Part shown: piece by piece, positions 15,824 through 24,889 of the stretch
How positions within the stretch are numbered: position 1 is the stretch's first letter
Layout of the letters: every line of letters begins with the position of its first letter
Origin: G963665215 sp963665215
GTDB taxonomy: Bacteria; Chloroflexota; Dehalococcoidia; Lucifugimonadales; CAUZJF01
Length of the DNA stretch: 64,000 nt
NCBI GenBank assembly: GCA_963665215.2
Contig: CAXXWW010000003.1
Location: forward strand, 124,001 to 188,000
Direction: 5' to 3'
Program-made: the position numbers and the translations under genes
The notes under the pieces: model-generated
Told to the model about the DNA's origin: nothing
Database searches by the model: none
What the model saw: the letters and a program-made list of their open reading frames with translations, nothing else

Positions 15824-17455
15824 ATGGCGAGAATCACCGATAGAAAGACGGAGGCGAACCGGGCGGCCATCTACGCCCGCGTCTCGGACAAGAGCCAGGA
15901 CGGGGAGGACAAGACCTCCATCTCCGAGCAGACGGGCGACATGGAAGCCTACTGCGAGAGCAAGGGGCTGACCATCACCACCCGCTACCAGGAGGTGGGC
16001 CGGGGATGGTCGAAGAAGCGACCCGAGTTCCAGCGGATGCTTGCCGACGCCAGAAAGGGACGCTTCGACACCATCGTGTGCTGGAAGTCCGACCGCCTCA
16101 GCAGGGGCATGTACCCCGTCGCCGCCCTCATGGAGGTCGTCGAGGCCCATCAGATTCGGCTCGAAGCCGTCTTGGACGCCATCGACATGAAGACCTTCGG
16201 ACTCATGGCGGCCATCGGCAAGATTGAGTTGGACAACTTCCGGGAGCGATCCACTATGGGCAAGCGGGGGACGGCCAAGCAGGGACGGGTGCCCACCGGC
16301 GGCGTCCCCTACGGATACCGCATCGGGGACGACGGCAGGTTTGAGGTGATTGAGGAGCAGGCGGAGGTCGTCCGCCGCATCTTCCGCATGTACGTCGATG
16401 AGCGGATGGGGTCCTACTCGATTGCCGTGCGGCTGACCGACGAGGGGGTTCCCACGCAGTCCGGCAAGCTGCTGTGGCTTCAGTCCCGCGTGCACCACAT
16501 TCTGAAGAATGCCACCTACACGGGCACCTGGGTCTACGGAAGGTACCGCCACGTCTCCACCGAGGATGGTATGAAGGTCTACAACCAGCCCAAGGACACC
16601 TGGATTGAGATCCCGGTCCCGCAAATCATCGACGATGAGACCTGGAAACGGGCGCAGAAGTTGAAGAAGCAGCGGGGCAGCAAGGCCAAGAGGAACACGA
16701 AGGTGGTCTACCTGTTGCAGCACCTTCTGAAATGCGGCGAGTGCGGCCGCAACTTCCATGCGAGGGCGAGTTGGACAACCACCAGCGTTCGCAAAGGCAA
16801 GGCTTACACCTACGACCTGACCGCCCCCCGCCGCTACTACATGTGCAACGGGATGCAGAGTATGCGCCTGCGCTGCCGCGAGAAGCCCTACATCCGGGCT
16901 GAGCAGTTGGAGGAGCCGATATGGCGCGAGGTGAAGCGGGTACTCCAGAACCCCGATCTGATCGTCGCCGGTATCGCCGACCTCGATTCTCAGGATGGCG
17001 TCGGAATGGAGGAGGAGATCGCCCAGGCCGAGCGCGACCTGCGGAGCATCCAGATGGAAGAGGACCGCGCCATCAGGCTGTTCGTGTCGGGGAAGATCAC
17101 CGAGGCCCAACTCGACCTCCAGCGCAGGTTCATCACCGAGCGGCTTGAGAGCGCCAGGGCGAAGCTGGACGATTATCTGGTTCAGGAGACGAGTGGAGCT
17201 GAAAAGCGGCGACTGATGGAGGAGGTTCTAACCTGGGCGAGAGAGTTCGGCCAGGGCCTGGACGAGGTGACCCCCGAGGAGCGTCACGATTATCTCCAGA
17301 TGATCGTGGAAGAGGTCATCATCGACAGGGACAACAACGTGGACATCACGCTGGCTTTACCCATCGACGATGATTCCTCAGACCCTGATTCTCCTGACCC
17401 TGAGTCCCCTGACCCTGAGTGCGTGTCAATTGGTTCACAAGAATCTTCGCCTTGA
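15824..17455 (+). CDS. Large serine recombinase (integrase/resolvase family)
   Basis: A 543-residue site-specific recombinase. The N-terminal catalytic domain has AAIYARVSDKSQ with nucleophile Ser21, then CWKSDRLSRG. The recombinase domain (GGVPYGYRIGDDGRFEVI, about residues 165-270) is followed by a zinc ribbon (LKCGECGRNFHA ... YYMCNG ... RLRCREKP, about 303-355) and a coiled-coil region. The C-terminus has a Ser/Asp/Pro repeat (SDPDSPDPESPDPE) before the stop. ATG at 15824 follows GGAAAGGAGG. Such enzymes integrate or excise mobile elements without host factors. A short sequence just around its stop codon recurs 2.7 kb downstream and could be an attachment-type site. The frame is intact. 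Confidence 0.93.
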   Translation: MARITDRKTEANRAAIYARVSDKSQDGEDKTSISEQTGDMEAYCESKGLTITTRYQEVGRGWSKKRPEFQRMLADARKGRFDTIVCWKSDRLSRGMYPVAALMEVVEAHQIRLEAVLDAIDMKTFGLMAAIGKIELDNFRERSTMGKRGTAKQGRVPTGGVPYGYRIGDDGRFEVIEEQAEVVRRIFRMYVDERMGSYSIAVRLTDEGVPTQSGKLLWLQSRVHHILKNATYTGTWVYGRYRHVSTEDGMKVYNQPKDTWIEIPVPQIIDDETWKRAQKLKKQRGSKAKRNTKVVYLLQHLLKCGECGRNFHARASWTTTSVRKGKAYTYDLTAPRRYYMCNGMQSMRLRCREKPYIRAEQLEEPIWREVKRVLQNPDLIVAGIADLDSQDGVGMEEEIAQAERDLRSIQMEEDRAIRLFVSGKITEAQLDLQRRFITERLESARAKLDDYLVQETSGAEKRRLMEEVLTWAREFGQGLDEVTPEERHDYLQMIVEEVIIDRDNNVDITLALPIDDDSSDPDSPDPESPDPECVSIGSQESSP

Positions 17456-17471
17456 GGTTCAGGCTGGAAGT
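17438..17471 (+). repeat. Short repeat at the recombinase 3' end, copy 1 (possible att-like)
   Basis: The sequence from CAAGAATCTTCGCCTTGAGG onward matches 20156-20189 at about 26 of the first 32 bases, with all differences in the aligned core being transitions. It overlaps the recombinase stop codon. Confidence 0.4.
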
Positions 17472-17723
17472 ATAGTCAGGCTGTAGGCCCGCCCTCGCCG
17501 GGCCAGGACTCACGAGGGCTGCCGACACGCGGGATGTCCCTACTCTGATGGCAGGAGCATCTGTCGATGCCTCACCCGGATTCCTGCTATTCTCTGAAAT
17601 CAGCCTACTCGAATGGTTGAGATGGAGAAATTCGCTTGATCCCCCAAGTGCATTCCCGTTTCCTAGGGGGCCAGCATCCGCCGTCGTCAGCCAAAAGCAG
17701 GAGATACAGAATGGGAGACTTGT

Positions 17724-18008
17724 ATGGACGAGATGAGCATCCAAGAGGGTATAGACTATATTCGTGGGAAGTTCAGAGGATTGGAAGCTATGCTGGCCAT
17801 TACAAGAGGCACGTTCGATCAGGATGACAGAGAGTTCCTTATAGAACGATTCAATGGCCTGGTGAACACGGCTACCCGAATCAACATCGAGGCCAACGTG
17901 TTGGGTGATTCATCTCCGCATACCGAGCCGTTTTATCGCGGAATCACAGACGCGGTAGAGGGCGTCACGAACTGCTTCAATAGAGACTCTGAAGAGGGAA
18001 ATCCGTAA
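17724..18008 (+). CDS. Hypothetical 94-residue protein
   Basis: The frame begins MDEMSIQEGIDYIRGKF with GGGAGA about 6 bases upstream. The product is acidic, helical and soluble, without signal or membrane segments, and ends RDSEEGNP. No family is recognised. It ends 4 bases before the GTG of the IS-interrupted 246-residue gene, so the two probably formed one operon; both lie in the island next to the serine recombinase and may be its cargo. Confidence 0.55.
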   Translation: MDEMSIQEGIDYIRGKFRGLEAMLAITRGTFDQDDREFLIERFNGLVNTATRINIEANVLGDSSPHTEPFYRGITDAVEGVTNCFNRDSEEGNP

Positions 18009-18187
18009 GCAAGTGTCCGACGATTCCGTCTCCAAAGAGGCTTTAGGTCAGAGACTCCACATACCGGAGAGGATAACGCTGAGCATCCCACCCTCAGGCT
18101 ACGAGTCTGTCGGCTGGGGTGGGCCGTGGTCGATCGTCCTACGAGGAGAGTTCGTACGGGGCTCCTACACGACCGGGCGCCTCCTCT

Positions 18188-19555
18188 GAGGTTACGTCAA
18201 TAGGTGTGTAAACGACATCAGGCGGCGAGCTTCTCAGCCGTTGATTCAATGGCGATTCCATCCGCATACTGTGCACCGAGATAGACGTCTTCGATCAACT
18301 CAGGGGCCTTCAGACGCCTGAAGCGCTGTTCGGCGACCATCAACATTTTCCAGATCACCGCTATCGCCCGATCGACCCTCTTGTAGCGCTTGGCGGCATC
18401 GGTCCGAAGCCTGAGGGCCGCGAAGGGTGATTCTACCGGGTTCGTCGTGCGAAGGTGCCCCCAGTGCTCCTTTGGGAAGTCATAGAAGGTGACCATGCGG
18501 TCCCAGTCCCGCTCCAAGGCCTCTGAGGCCGCCTCGTAGGAATGGTCGCCGCACCACCTGGTGAACACCGTCCTGAGCCGCTCAGCCTCTGTCCGAGTCG
18601 GCGCGTAGGGGATAGTACGCAGCATGAGCTTGGCCTGGTCCTGTCGTCGCTTTGGAAGCTTGGCGAGCACGTTTACGATCTTGTGGTTCCAGCAGCGTTG
18701 CTCTGCCGCCTGCGGATAGACGTTGCGCAGAGCTCCCCAGATGCCCAGGTGTCCGTCTCCAACCACCAGCCTCGGGCAGCTCAAGCCCCGGCGCTTGATG
18801 TCCCTGAGCACCTCGGACCAGTTCTCTGTGGACTCCCTGTATCCGGGAACAGCGCTCACCACCACCTTGCTCCCGTCGCTCAGGGCCGCCATCACCACCA
18901 GTACCGCCGCCTTCTCCTTCTCAAGACCAGCCTTGACGTAGACTCCATCCACCCACATGTAGACCACTTCCAGGTCATCGAGGGGCCGGCTGCGCCATTG
19001 GGCAAGCTCATCGTTCCACTTATCCTTCAACCGGGCCACCGTGCTCGCCGATACCGGTGCGTCCTCTCCCAGCAGCCCCCGCAAAGCCAGATCGAAGTCG
19101 CCTTCGGATAGACCGTGCAGGTACAGCTCGGGGATCAACTCAGCAACCTTCCTGGTCCTGTTGACGAACAGCGGCAGCAGCCGGCTCTCGAACTGCTCCT
19201 CGGTATCGCGGACTCGCGGCCGCCTCAGCTGTATCGTTCCCGAACTCAGCGTAAGCCTCCGGGCTCTGCCGTATCCGTTCCGATAGCCGGTATCGTTGTC
19301 CGAGTCGGATCTGAGCGCCGACTTCGCCCTTCCCAGAAACGCCGTCACCTCCTCCTCCAGCAACTCCTGGATCAGCCTCTGGACCTGGCTTCGCACCCAA
19401 TCCTCCAACTGCTCCCACTCCGGCCTTGACTCCGACCTACTCTCAGTGCTTTCCTTCCTCATGGGCGGTCTATCTCCTCTCTTGGGCCTCGAGCCCGTGT
19501 TGTTCAGAGAGAGGGTACACCGCCTGACTGTTTACACACTTTTTGAAGATACCTC
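18188..19555 (-). mobile_element. IS256-family element, copy 3 (intact, with target duplication)
   Basis: 1368 bp, flanked by CCTCCTCT at 18180-18187 and 19556-19563. A clean insertion into the 246-residue gene. Confidence 0.95.
18218..19462 (-). CDS. IS256-family transposase, copy 3
   Basis: Complete 414-residue frame. Differences from copy 2 are few: DSDNDTGY near residue 55, KRRQDQAK for KRQQDQAK and a C-terminal EKLAA for EKVAA. The N variant is shared with copy 5. Confidence 0.95.
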   Translation of the reverse strand: MRKESTESRSESRPEWEQLEDWVRSQVQRLIQELLEEEVTAFLGRAKSALRSDSDNDTGYRNGYGRARRLTLSSGTIQLRRPRVRDTEEQFESRLLPLFVNRTRKVAELIPELYLHGLSEGDFDLALRGLLGEDAPVSASTVARLKDKWNDELAQWRSRPLDDLEVVYMWVDGVYVKAGLEKEKAAVLVVMAALSDGSKVVVSAVPGYRESTENWSEVLRDIKRRGLSCPRLVVGDGHLGIWGALRNVYPQAAEQRCWNHKIVNVLAKLPKRRQDQAKLMLRTIPYAPTRTEAERLRTVFTRWCGDHSYEAASEALERDWDRMVTFYDFPKEHWGHLRTTNPVESPFAALRLRTDAAKRYKRVDRAIAVIWKMLMVAEQRFRRLKAPELIEDVYLGAQYADGIAIESTAEKLAA

Positions 19556-20155
19556 CCTCCTCTTCACGCGATGGACTACAAGCTACGGCGGGGGAGACGT
19601 CTGTCCTGCGGTCGAGGAGACGATTTGGACGCTGCTGGCCCGCGTCTCTGGCGCTGGGATCGTCTACTTCACCATCAACCCGGTCTGGGATGATGATGTG
19701 ACAGAGCTCCAAGACCTCCTGTATGAGCATGGGCTCACGCTGATCACCCCTTCCAAGAGGCGGAATCACGGGCCTTTCGTCGTGCCCATCTCTTCAAGGG
19801 AGCACCTCGCGGCCATAGTGCAGATCTGGAACCACGATGCCCCGATCACGCCGTCCCACAACTTCCGCATCTTTGCACCCAGGCCGTCGTCCTTCAACAG
19901 ACTCGTGGCTCAGGCCGGCGCCCTCGTCGACGCCGACTACAAAAGCGAAAAGGACATGCTCAAGGCGTGGGAGGTTGCAAGCGACTACGTAGTCGCAGAC
20001 TACAGCGAAGGCCTTCGCAACGAGCTCTGGGTACACTCGGCGGACCGTCGGAGAATGGAGTGGGCCAGGGAGGGCATAGCAGAGATCTGGCGATCACAAG
20101 GCGTCGACGTTGGGTCCGCTGGGACCTAGCCCGAGATACAGCCGAACCGGACAAA

Positions 20156-20189
20156 ATCAAGAACTTTCACCTTGAGATTCAGGTTAGAG
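20156..20189 (+). repeat. Short repeat downstream of the 246-residue gene, copy 2 (possible att-like)
   Basis: The sequence from CAAGAACTTTCACCTTGAGA onward is the counterpart of 17438-17471 in the same orientation. The two copies bracket the 94- and 246-residue genes. Confidence 0.4.
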
Positions 20190-20249
20190 TCTGACATTGG
20201 CCTTGGGCTAGGAATGCCCTGATGGTCCCAATAGAGGAGGCCGCGACGC

Positions 20250-20870
20250 ATGACGGGATGCCCCGCCAACAACTCTCCCATCGCCCGCGCATTGGGGGGC
20301 GACTTTATCAACCTACACACGGCGGTGCGTAAGCACTACTCTGAACCAACGGTGGTCTTGAGTGGGGTCATGGACAGTATCAATGTTAAGACGGCAATCA
20401 GGCCAGTAGCATTGCTCTCATACATGCTGTTCCGTGCCCCGGTCCCGCACGGCGGAGAGGATGTTGAATTCACCGTGCACAGCCGAGTCGATGGTTCGGG
20501 CGCGATGCATTGGCTCAGGACCTTCTTCGGCAACGACGGCTCTCGTAGGGACGTGACGTTCTCTTCTCACATGGCATTTTCAGGCGACCATAGAATCATC
20601 GAAACTACGAGATGGGGTCTGGGGGTAGAGTCGGACTTGCGAGTTGACCACGTAGGAAGCTTGGTCTATGAGATCCGGAAGTACGTGTTAAGGGTACCTT
20701 TTCTTGGGCTGATTATTGGATTCCCCACCTGGGTCTCGCCTTTCGGAGGTGGCTGCACCACCGAAACCGGAGAGAGTGAAGCCAGTTTCAGTGTCAACTT
20801 TGAGATGACCCATCCGGTATTCGGACGAACTATCGGCTACTCGGGTAGGTGTCGGATGTCGTCCCTTTAG
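20250..20870 (+). CDS. DUF4166-like protein
   Basis: A 206-residue protein starting MTGCPANNSPIARALGGDF with GAGGAGG upstream. It shows the DUF4166 layout: an early GDFINLH/H-x-R block, VLSGVMDSINVKTAIRPVAL, then FTVHSRVDGSGAMHWLRTFF and a late SVNFEMTHPVFGRTIGYSG. The fold is thought to be a beta-rich START/calycin-like pocket, with no known reaction. A moderately hydrophobic LGLIIGFPTWVSPF segment occurs near residue 155. The gene ends 6 bases before the target duplication of IS1380 copy C, so it escaped disruption. The family call rests on pattern recognition. Confidence 0.6.
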   Translation: MTGCPANNSPIARALGGDFINLHTAVRKHYSEPTVVLSGVMDSINVKTAIRPVALLSYMLFRAPVPHGGEDVEFTVHSRVDGSGAMHWLRTFFGNDGSRRDVTFSSHMAFSGDHRIIETTRWGLGVESDLRVDHVGSLVYEIRKYVLRVPFLGLIIGFPTWVSPFGGGCTTETGESEASFSVNFEMTHPVFGRTIGYSGRCRMSSL

Positions 20871-20880
20871 GCTAGCTAAG

Positions 20881-22599
20881 CCCGAATCCACCGAAGGAGG
20901 GCGTCGGGTTAGCGTCCTGAGGCGGCAAGAAGGTGCTCCTGTGCTTCTGGGATAATGGTTTTGTAGCAAAAAAACGGCCCCGGAAAAGGAGCACCCAGTA
21001 GATGCTGCCACGCAACCACCCCGACCGGATCCAAATCACCTTCGACGACCGCCGCTTGGTGGCCAATGCCGGGCTGCTCCTTCCGGCCACCCTGGCGCGG
21101 CACCTCGGCCTGCCCGAACTCGTCCGGCAGCGCCTCGACCTGGGCGATGCCCCGGGGCGGGCGAACACGAGCGACAAGATGATGACGCTGGTGGCGTCTG
21201 CGCTGGCTGGGGGCGACTGCATTGACGACGCCGATGTGTTGCGCACCGGGGGGACGGCCTGCACCCTGGGCGGCACGGTCAAGGCGCCATCGACCCTGGG
21301 CACCTTCCTGCGCAGCTTCCGGTGGGGCCACGTCCGTCAACTCGACCGGGTGAGCCGCGAGTTGCTGGCCCGGGCTTGGCAGGCCGGGGCGGGACCCGGC
21401 GACGGGCCCCTGACCATTGACCTGGACTCCACCATCTGCGAGACCTACGGACTGGCCAAGGAGGGAGCGCGCCACCACGGCTATACCGGCAAGCGGGGCT
21501 ACCACCCGCTGCTGGCCATCGCCGCCGGCACCGGAGACGTGCTGATGTCCCGGCTGCGCGAGGGCCGGGCCAACACCGCCCGCGGCGCCGCCCACTTCCT
21601 GCGGGAGACGGTGGGACGGGTGCGCTACGCCGGGGCCAACGGACGACTCACGCTACGGGCCGACAGCGGGTTCTACACTCATGGCGTGGTATCCGTCTGC
21701 CGCAAGATGGATGTCCGCTTCTCCATCACCATCCGCCAGCACAAAAGCCTGCACAATCTCATCGAGGCGATACCCGAAGATGCCTGGACGCCGATTCCTT
21801 ACTGGATGGACGGCGCCGCCGATGTGGCCGAGACCACCTGCACCCCCTTCCAGGCCGAGGCGGACGCCGCGCCGGTACGGCTCATCGTCCGGCGGGTGAA
21901 GCCGACGCCCGGTTCCCAACTGGCCCTCTTCGCCAAATACAGCTATCATGGCTTCATCACCGACCGGGACGGGGAGTTGCTCGAACTGGAGGCTGACCAT
22001 CGCCGCCACGCCGAGATCGAGAATGCCATACGCGACCTCAAGTACGGCGTCGGGCTGAACCATCTCCCCTCGGGCCGCTTCGCCGCCAACGGCGCCTGGC
22101 TGGCCGTCCAGACGATGGCCCACAACCTGGCCCGCTGGACGGCGCGGATCGGTCTGGGAGAGCGGATAGCCACCACCAAGACCCTCCGGCGGCGGTTCTT
22201 CTCCCTGGCCGGACGGCTCACCCGCTCGGCACGCCGGTTGACCCTGCATCTTCCGGATCGCTGGCCTTGGGCTGAGAAGTTCAGCCGCGCCTTGGCCCGG
22301 CTGCGAGCCATTCCACTCCCGGCCTGACGGCACCGTCGGCGACCGACCCACCCACCGGACAACCGAAGATCCCCGCAGACTCGTGCCAGCCCGGTCCGAG
22401 AGAGTTCCCTGCTGCGTATTCTCTCGCCATCCCGCGCATCGCAGCTCCCGCAGACGGCCATAGGGGCCCCTGTGCGGCGATGAAGACCGTCCGCCGACCT
22501 CCCTACCCCAAATGGAACCCAGGCTATTTCCCCTGTAGCTCCCTCACCCCCCTTCCGCTTTCCTCACGCCGTCCATCGGTGTCCTTCGGTGGATTCGGG
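20881..22599 (+). mobile_element. IS1380-family element, copy C (with target duplication)
   Basis: 1719 bp, ends CCCGAATCCACCGAAGGA and complement, flanked by CTAAG at 20876-20880 and 22600-22604. Confidence 0.93.
21002..22327 (+). CDS. IS1380-family transposase, copy C
   Basis: Complete 441-residue frame, apparently identical in protein to copy B but in opposite orientation. GGAAAAGGAGCACC lies upstream of the ATG. Confidence 0.95.
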   Translation: MLPRNHPDRIQITFDDRRLVANAGLLLPATLARHLGLPELVRQRLDLGDAPGRANTSDKMMTLVASALAGGDCIDDADVLRTGGTACTLGGTVKAPSTLGTFLRSFRWGHVRQLDRVSRELLARAWQAGAGPGDGPLTIDLDSTICETYGLAKEGARHHGYTGKRGYHPLLAIAAGTGDVLMSRLREGRANTARGAAHFLRETVGRVRYAGANGRLTLRADSGFYTHGVVSVCRKMDVRFSITIRQHKSLHNLIEAIPEDAWTPIPYWMDGAADVAETTCTPFQAEADAAPVRLIVRRVKPTPGSQLALFAKYSYHGFITDRDGELLELEADHRRHAEIENAIRDLKYGVGLNHLPSGRFAANGAWLAVQTMAHNLARWTARIGLGERIATTKTLRRRFFSLAGRLTRSARRLTLHLPDRWPWAEKFSRALARLRAIPLPA

Positions 22600-23233
22600 C
22601 TAAGACTGAGCAGGCGGCAAAAGACATGGCCAAGGGCCAGCCACTGCCGCCGGGGTCGCCTTTGCAACTGCGGGGGTTGCAAAGGGCGCGGCCATAGCTG
22701 GAATTGGGCTATCGCTCGGTCCCTTCGTGCAACATCGCGAGGACGAGGCCAAATAAATAGGAACCCCGCTAACGATTCAGAGAAATCAATGGTTCAGGCG
22801 CTGGGGCAACTGTGAATTCGAGAGGGAAGTCGCTCTCGACGACCTGACGGGCCCGGTCGATCTGTTGCGCCGAGTCAAGCCGCTCAGTGGGTTCAATCCC
22901 GACTCCAATTCCTGAGAAATCAGGGAGAGGTCCTGCCTCAGTGACATTAACGCCTGCCCCGGAGAGATCAAGTTCGACAAGCCGCCTTGCTTCCCGCTGA
23001 AGCTCTACGAGTGAGTAGGGTCTTTCAACGACTCGAACTGGGACGCTGGTCCGCAACGTCCGCACAAGCGCGGCCATCCTGTGAGGGACTTGTCCCTTCC
23101 AGTAGAGGATTACTTCCCCCTTGTCATTGTCAAACCGAATCCCTGTGGAGCCTTCCAAGCCTTCTCTCTGCCAAAGCTCGTAGATTTGACTCGACGCGTC
23201 TGCTAGAGGCATCTGCCTAACGATCCTAGTGGT

Positions 23234-23872
23234 TCAACGTTTTTGTATTGATGGGTAGAGTGACTTTAGCTTGATGCGCGCATCCTCGGTAGTGAAGCGC
23301 CAATCCACTCGTATCACATCCCGGTTGCGTTGATTCTGCCAAGCATTGACCTCGCCGCGCAGGATGTCTTGATTGGCAATCCGTCGGTCCAGGCACTGTC
23401 GAGCCAGCACACCGATCTCTATCTCCGCCATATTCAACCAACTCCCGTGTTTGGGAGTGTAGTGTATCTCCAGTCGCTCAGCTATACGCCTCGCCTCAGC
23501 AGGCTCGAATGCCTCGTATAGCGAGGACAGCTTGTGAGTGTTGAGATTGTCCATTACCAGCACGATCCGGTCTCTGTCAGGGTAGTCCTCGTCGACCAGT
23601 TCCTTTATCACATGCGCCCAGTCCACCTTCGTGCGACGCTCTCTGACCTCGACTCGGCGCCATCCGTCCAACGGTGCAAACAGCATGAACAGGCTGCTCA
23701 CTCCATTGCGCTCGTATTCGTAGTCGTATGCCGCCGATAAGCCGGGCGCTGCGGGACGCGGCACTCGCGTCTCCTTGACTTGCTGTTTGCTCGTCTCATC
23801 CATGCACACCAGAACCTCATTCCCATCGTACGGCCGTTGGTAGACCTCCAGTACGTCTTCCATCGCGCACAC
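23234..23872 (-). CDS. IS630 transposase, DDE domain (second frame)
   Basis: The frame carries VLVCMDETSKQQ, VLVMDNLNTHKLSSL and HGSWLNMAEIEIGVLARQCL, the DDE triad region of IS630 transposases. Continuity with the first frame is through LKKNELKPWLKQSW, reached by skipping one base in an A9 tract at 23934-23942. It is probably expressed only as a fusion with the upstream frame by slippage, rather than from its own start. Confidence 0.85.
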   Translation of the reverse strand: MCAMEDVLEVYQRPYDGNEVLVCMDETSKQQVKETRVPRPAAPGLSAAYDYEYERNGVSSLFMLFAPLDGWRRVEVRERRTKVDWAHVIKELVDEDYPDRDRIVLVMDNLNTHKLSSLYEAFEPAEARRIAERLEIHYTPKHGSWLNMAEIEIGVLARQCLDRRIANQDILRGEVNAWQNQRNRDVIRVDWRFTTEDARIKLKSLYPSIQKR

Positions 23873-24377
23873 AAACTCCGCGCTCTGACCGGGCGGGATG
23901 CACCAACTCTGCTTCAGCCACGGCTTCAGTTCGTTTTTTTTTAAGCGCCTGGCGAACCGTCTCGGTGCTAATGGTCCCGACTATCTCACACTCGACCAAC
24001 TGGTCAGCCAACAGCTTCAGGGTCCAACTGGCACGCCCCTCCGGCGGTTCCCCGCAGGCCATCGCTATCAACCGTGCTTCACCTTCGCCGTCCAGTCTCT
24101 TTTGACGCCGACGCAGTTGCTTTTTGCGATTCAGCGCAGACTCGACCCCCTCCTCCACACAGCGCTTGCGTATTCGCTCGACCGTTGACTGTCCCACACC
24201 GAGCGCGCTGGTGATGTCCGCGTCCTTCATTCCCCCGTCCGAGCGTGACTCATCGCTCATCAGCAGAATGCGCGCATGGGTCTGTTTGTACGCCGCAGCC
24301 CGACCGCGTGAGACCAAGGCGTTGAGTTCCTGTTGTTCGTCGGTAGTCAGTCTGATACGGTACTTCTTGGTAGACAT
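23817..24377 (-). CDS. IS630 transposase, helix-turn-helix part (first frame)
   Basis: Begins MSTKKYRIRLTTDEQQELN; AGGAGG lies a few bases upstream of paired ATG codons (24380 and 24377). The N-terminal DNA-binding part shows ALGVGQSTVERIRKRCVEEG and GRASWTLKLLADQLVE. After the A9 tract the zero frame runs on with low-complexity residues to 23817, so the useful protein is the slippage fusion with the DDE frame. Programmed slippage on A-tracts is well known in this family. Confidence 0.8.
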   Translation of the reverse strand: MSTKKYRIRLTTDEQQELNALVSRGRAAAYKQTHARILLMSDESRSDGGMKDADITSALGVGQSTVERIRKRCVEEGVESALNRKKQLRRRQKRLDGEGEARLIAMACGEPPEGRASWTLKLLADQLVECEIVGTISTETVRQALKKKRTEAVAEAELVHPARSERGVCVRDGRRTGGLPTAVRWE

Positions 24378-24889
24378 CATGGTTCCTCCTCGGTTCAACG
24401 TTACGATTGAACCCCCAAGAGGAACAATGACTATCATGGTATTCATTTCAATGATGTTGGACCACTAGGGTCTATCGTTCGGGGAGGGGCCTCGTGGGAT
24501 ATCTTCGATTTGTGACCAGGTGCCGATTCGTAACCACCCGTGCCTCGGGCGTACAAAATCCCCGCAGCGGCAATCAACGTCAGCGTTACTACCAGAATTG
24601 CAGAGTATGTGAATCTCCGACTCATACCAACGCTTCTTCGTCTTCACGAATGCAATTACTACAGCAATGTCGTCAAAGCCGACGAACCCTACTAGAATAG
24701 AGAGGCATCTAAGTTTCGATTTTACCACGCCGGGGTTTAGCCATCTCAACTCCGGCGCTTCGTGATATCCGGGAGCCCGGTGCACGAAACGCACTAGCGC
24801 TTGGTACGGAGGGACATCTGAGGTCTATCGGCGTAGCGACGGTATCTGCATGGGTCGCCCATGCCTTTGCCTGGGCCGCTGGGGTCTGG

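Larger units (their letters stand above)
18013..20129 (+). pseudogene. Hypothetical 246-residue protein interrupted by IS256 copy 3
   Basis: Removing 18188-19555 and one copy of the duplication CCTCCTCT joins 18013-18187 to 19564-20129: 741 nt, exactly 247 codons with stop. The GTG start sits 4 bases after the stop of the 94-residue gene. The product begins VSDDSVSKEALGQRL, crosses the junction as TTGRLLFTRWTTSYGGGD and ends GIAEIWRSQGVDVGSAGT. It is soluble, with a central FTINPVWDDDVTELQDLL stretch; no family is recognised. The perfect duplication and preserved frame suggest a recent insertion. Function unknown. Confidence 0.7.
23229..24465 (-). mobile_element. IS630-family element
   Basis: 1237 bp with ends GTGGTTCAACG and, in inverse, GTGGTCCAACAT, flanked by TA at 23227-23228 and 24466-24467. 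TA duplication is characteristic of the IS630/Tc1 superfamily. Confidence 0.92.
22769..24625 (-). pseudogene. Membrane-anchored or secreted 205-residue protein interrupted by an IS630 element
   Basis: Excising 23229-24465 and one TA joins 24625-24466 to 23226-22769: 618 nt, exactly 206 codons with stop. The N-terminus (MSRRFTYSAILVVTLTLIAA, then AGILYARG) is an uncleaved or cleaved signal segment. The junction restores RTIDPRIVRQMPLADASSQI, and the rest has GIRFDNDKGEVILYWKG and GVNVTEAGPLPDFSG. These blocks recall the propeptide region before trypsin-like proteases, but no protease domain follows before the stop, so function is not assigned. The clean TA duplication indicates a simple and probably recent insertion. 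Confidence 0.65.

Noticed and set aside
15755..17110. 451-codon minus-strand frame opposite the serine recombinase
   Set aside because: Long antisense frame caused by GC-rich codon bias; no motifs or ribosome binding site.
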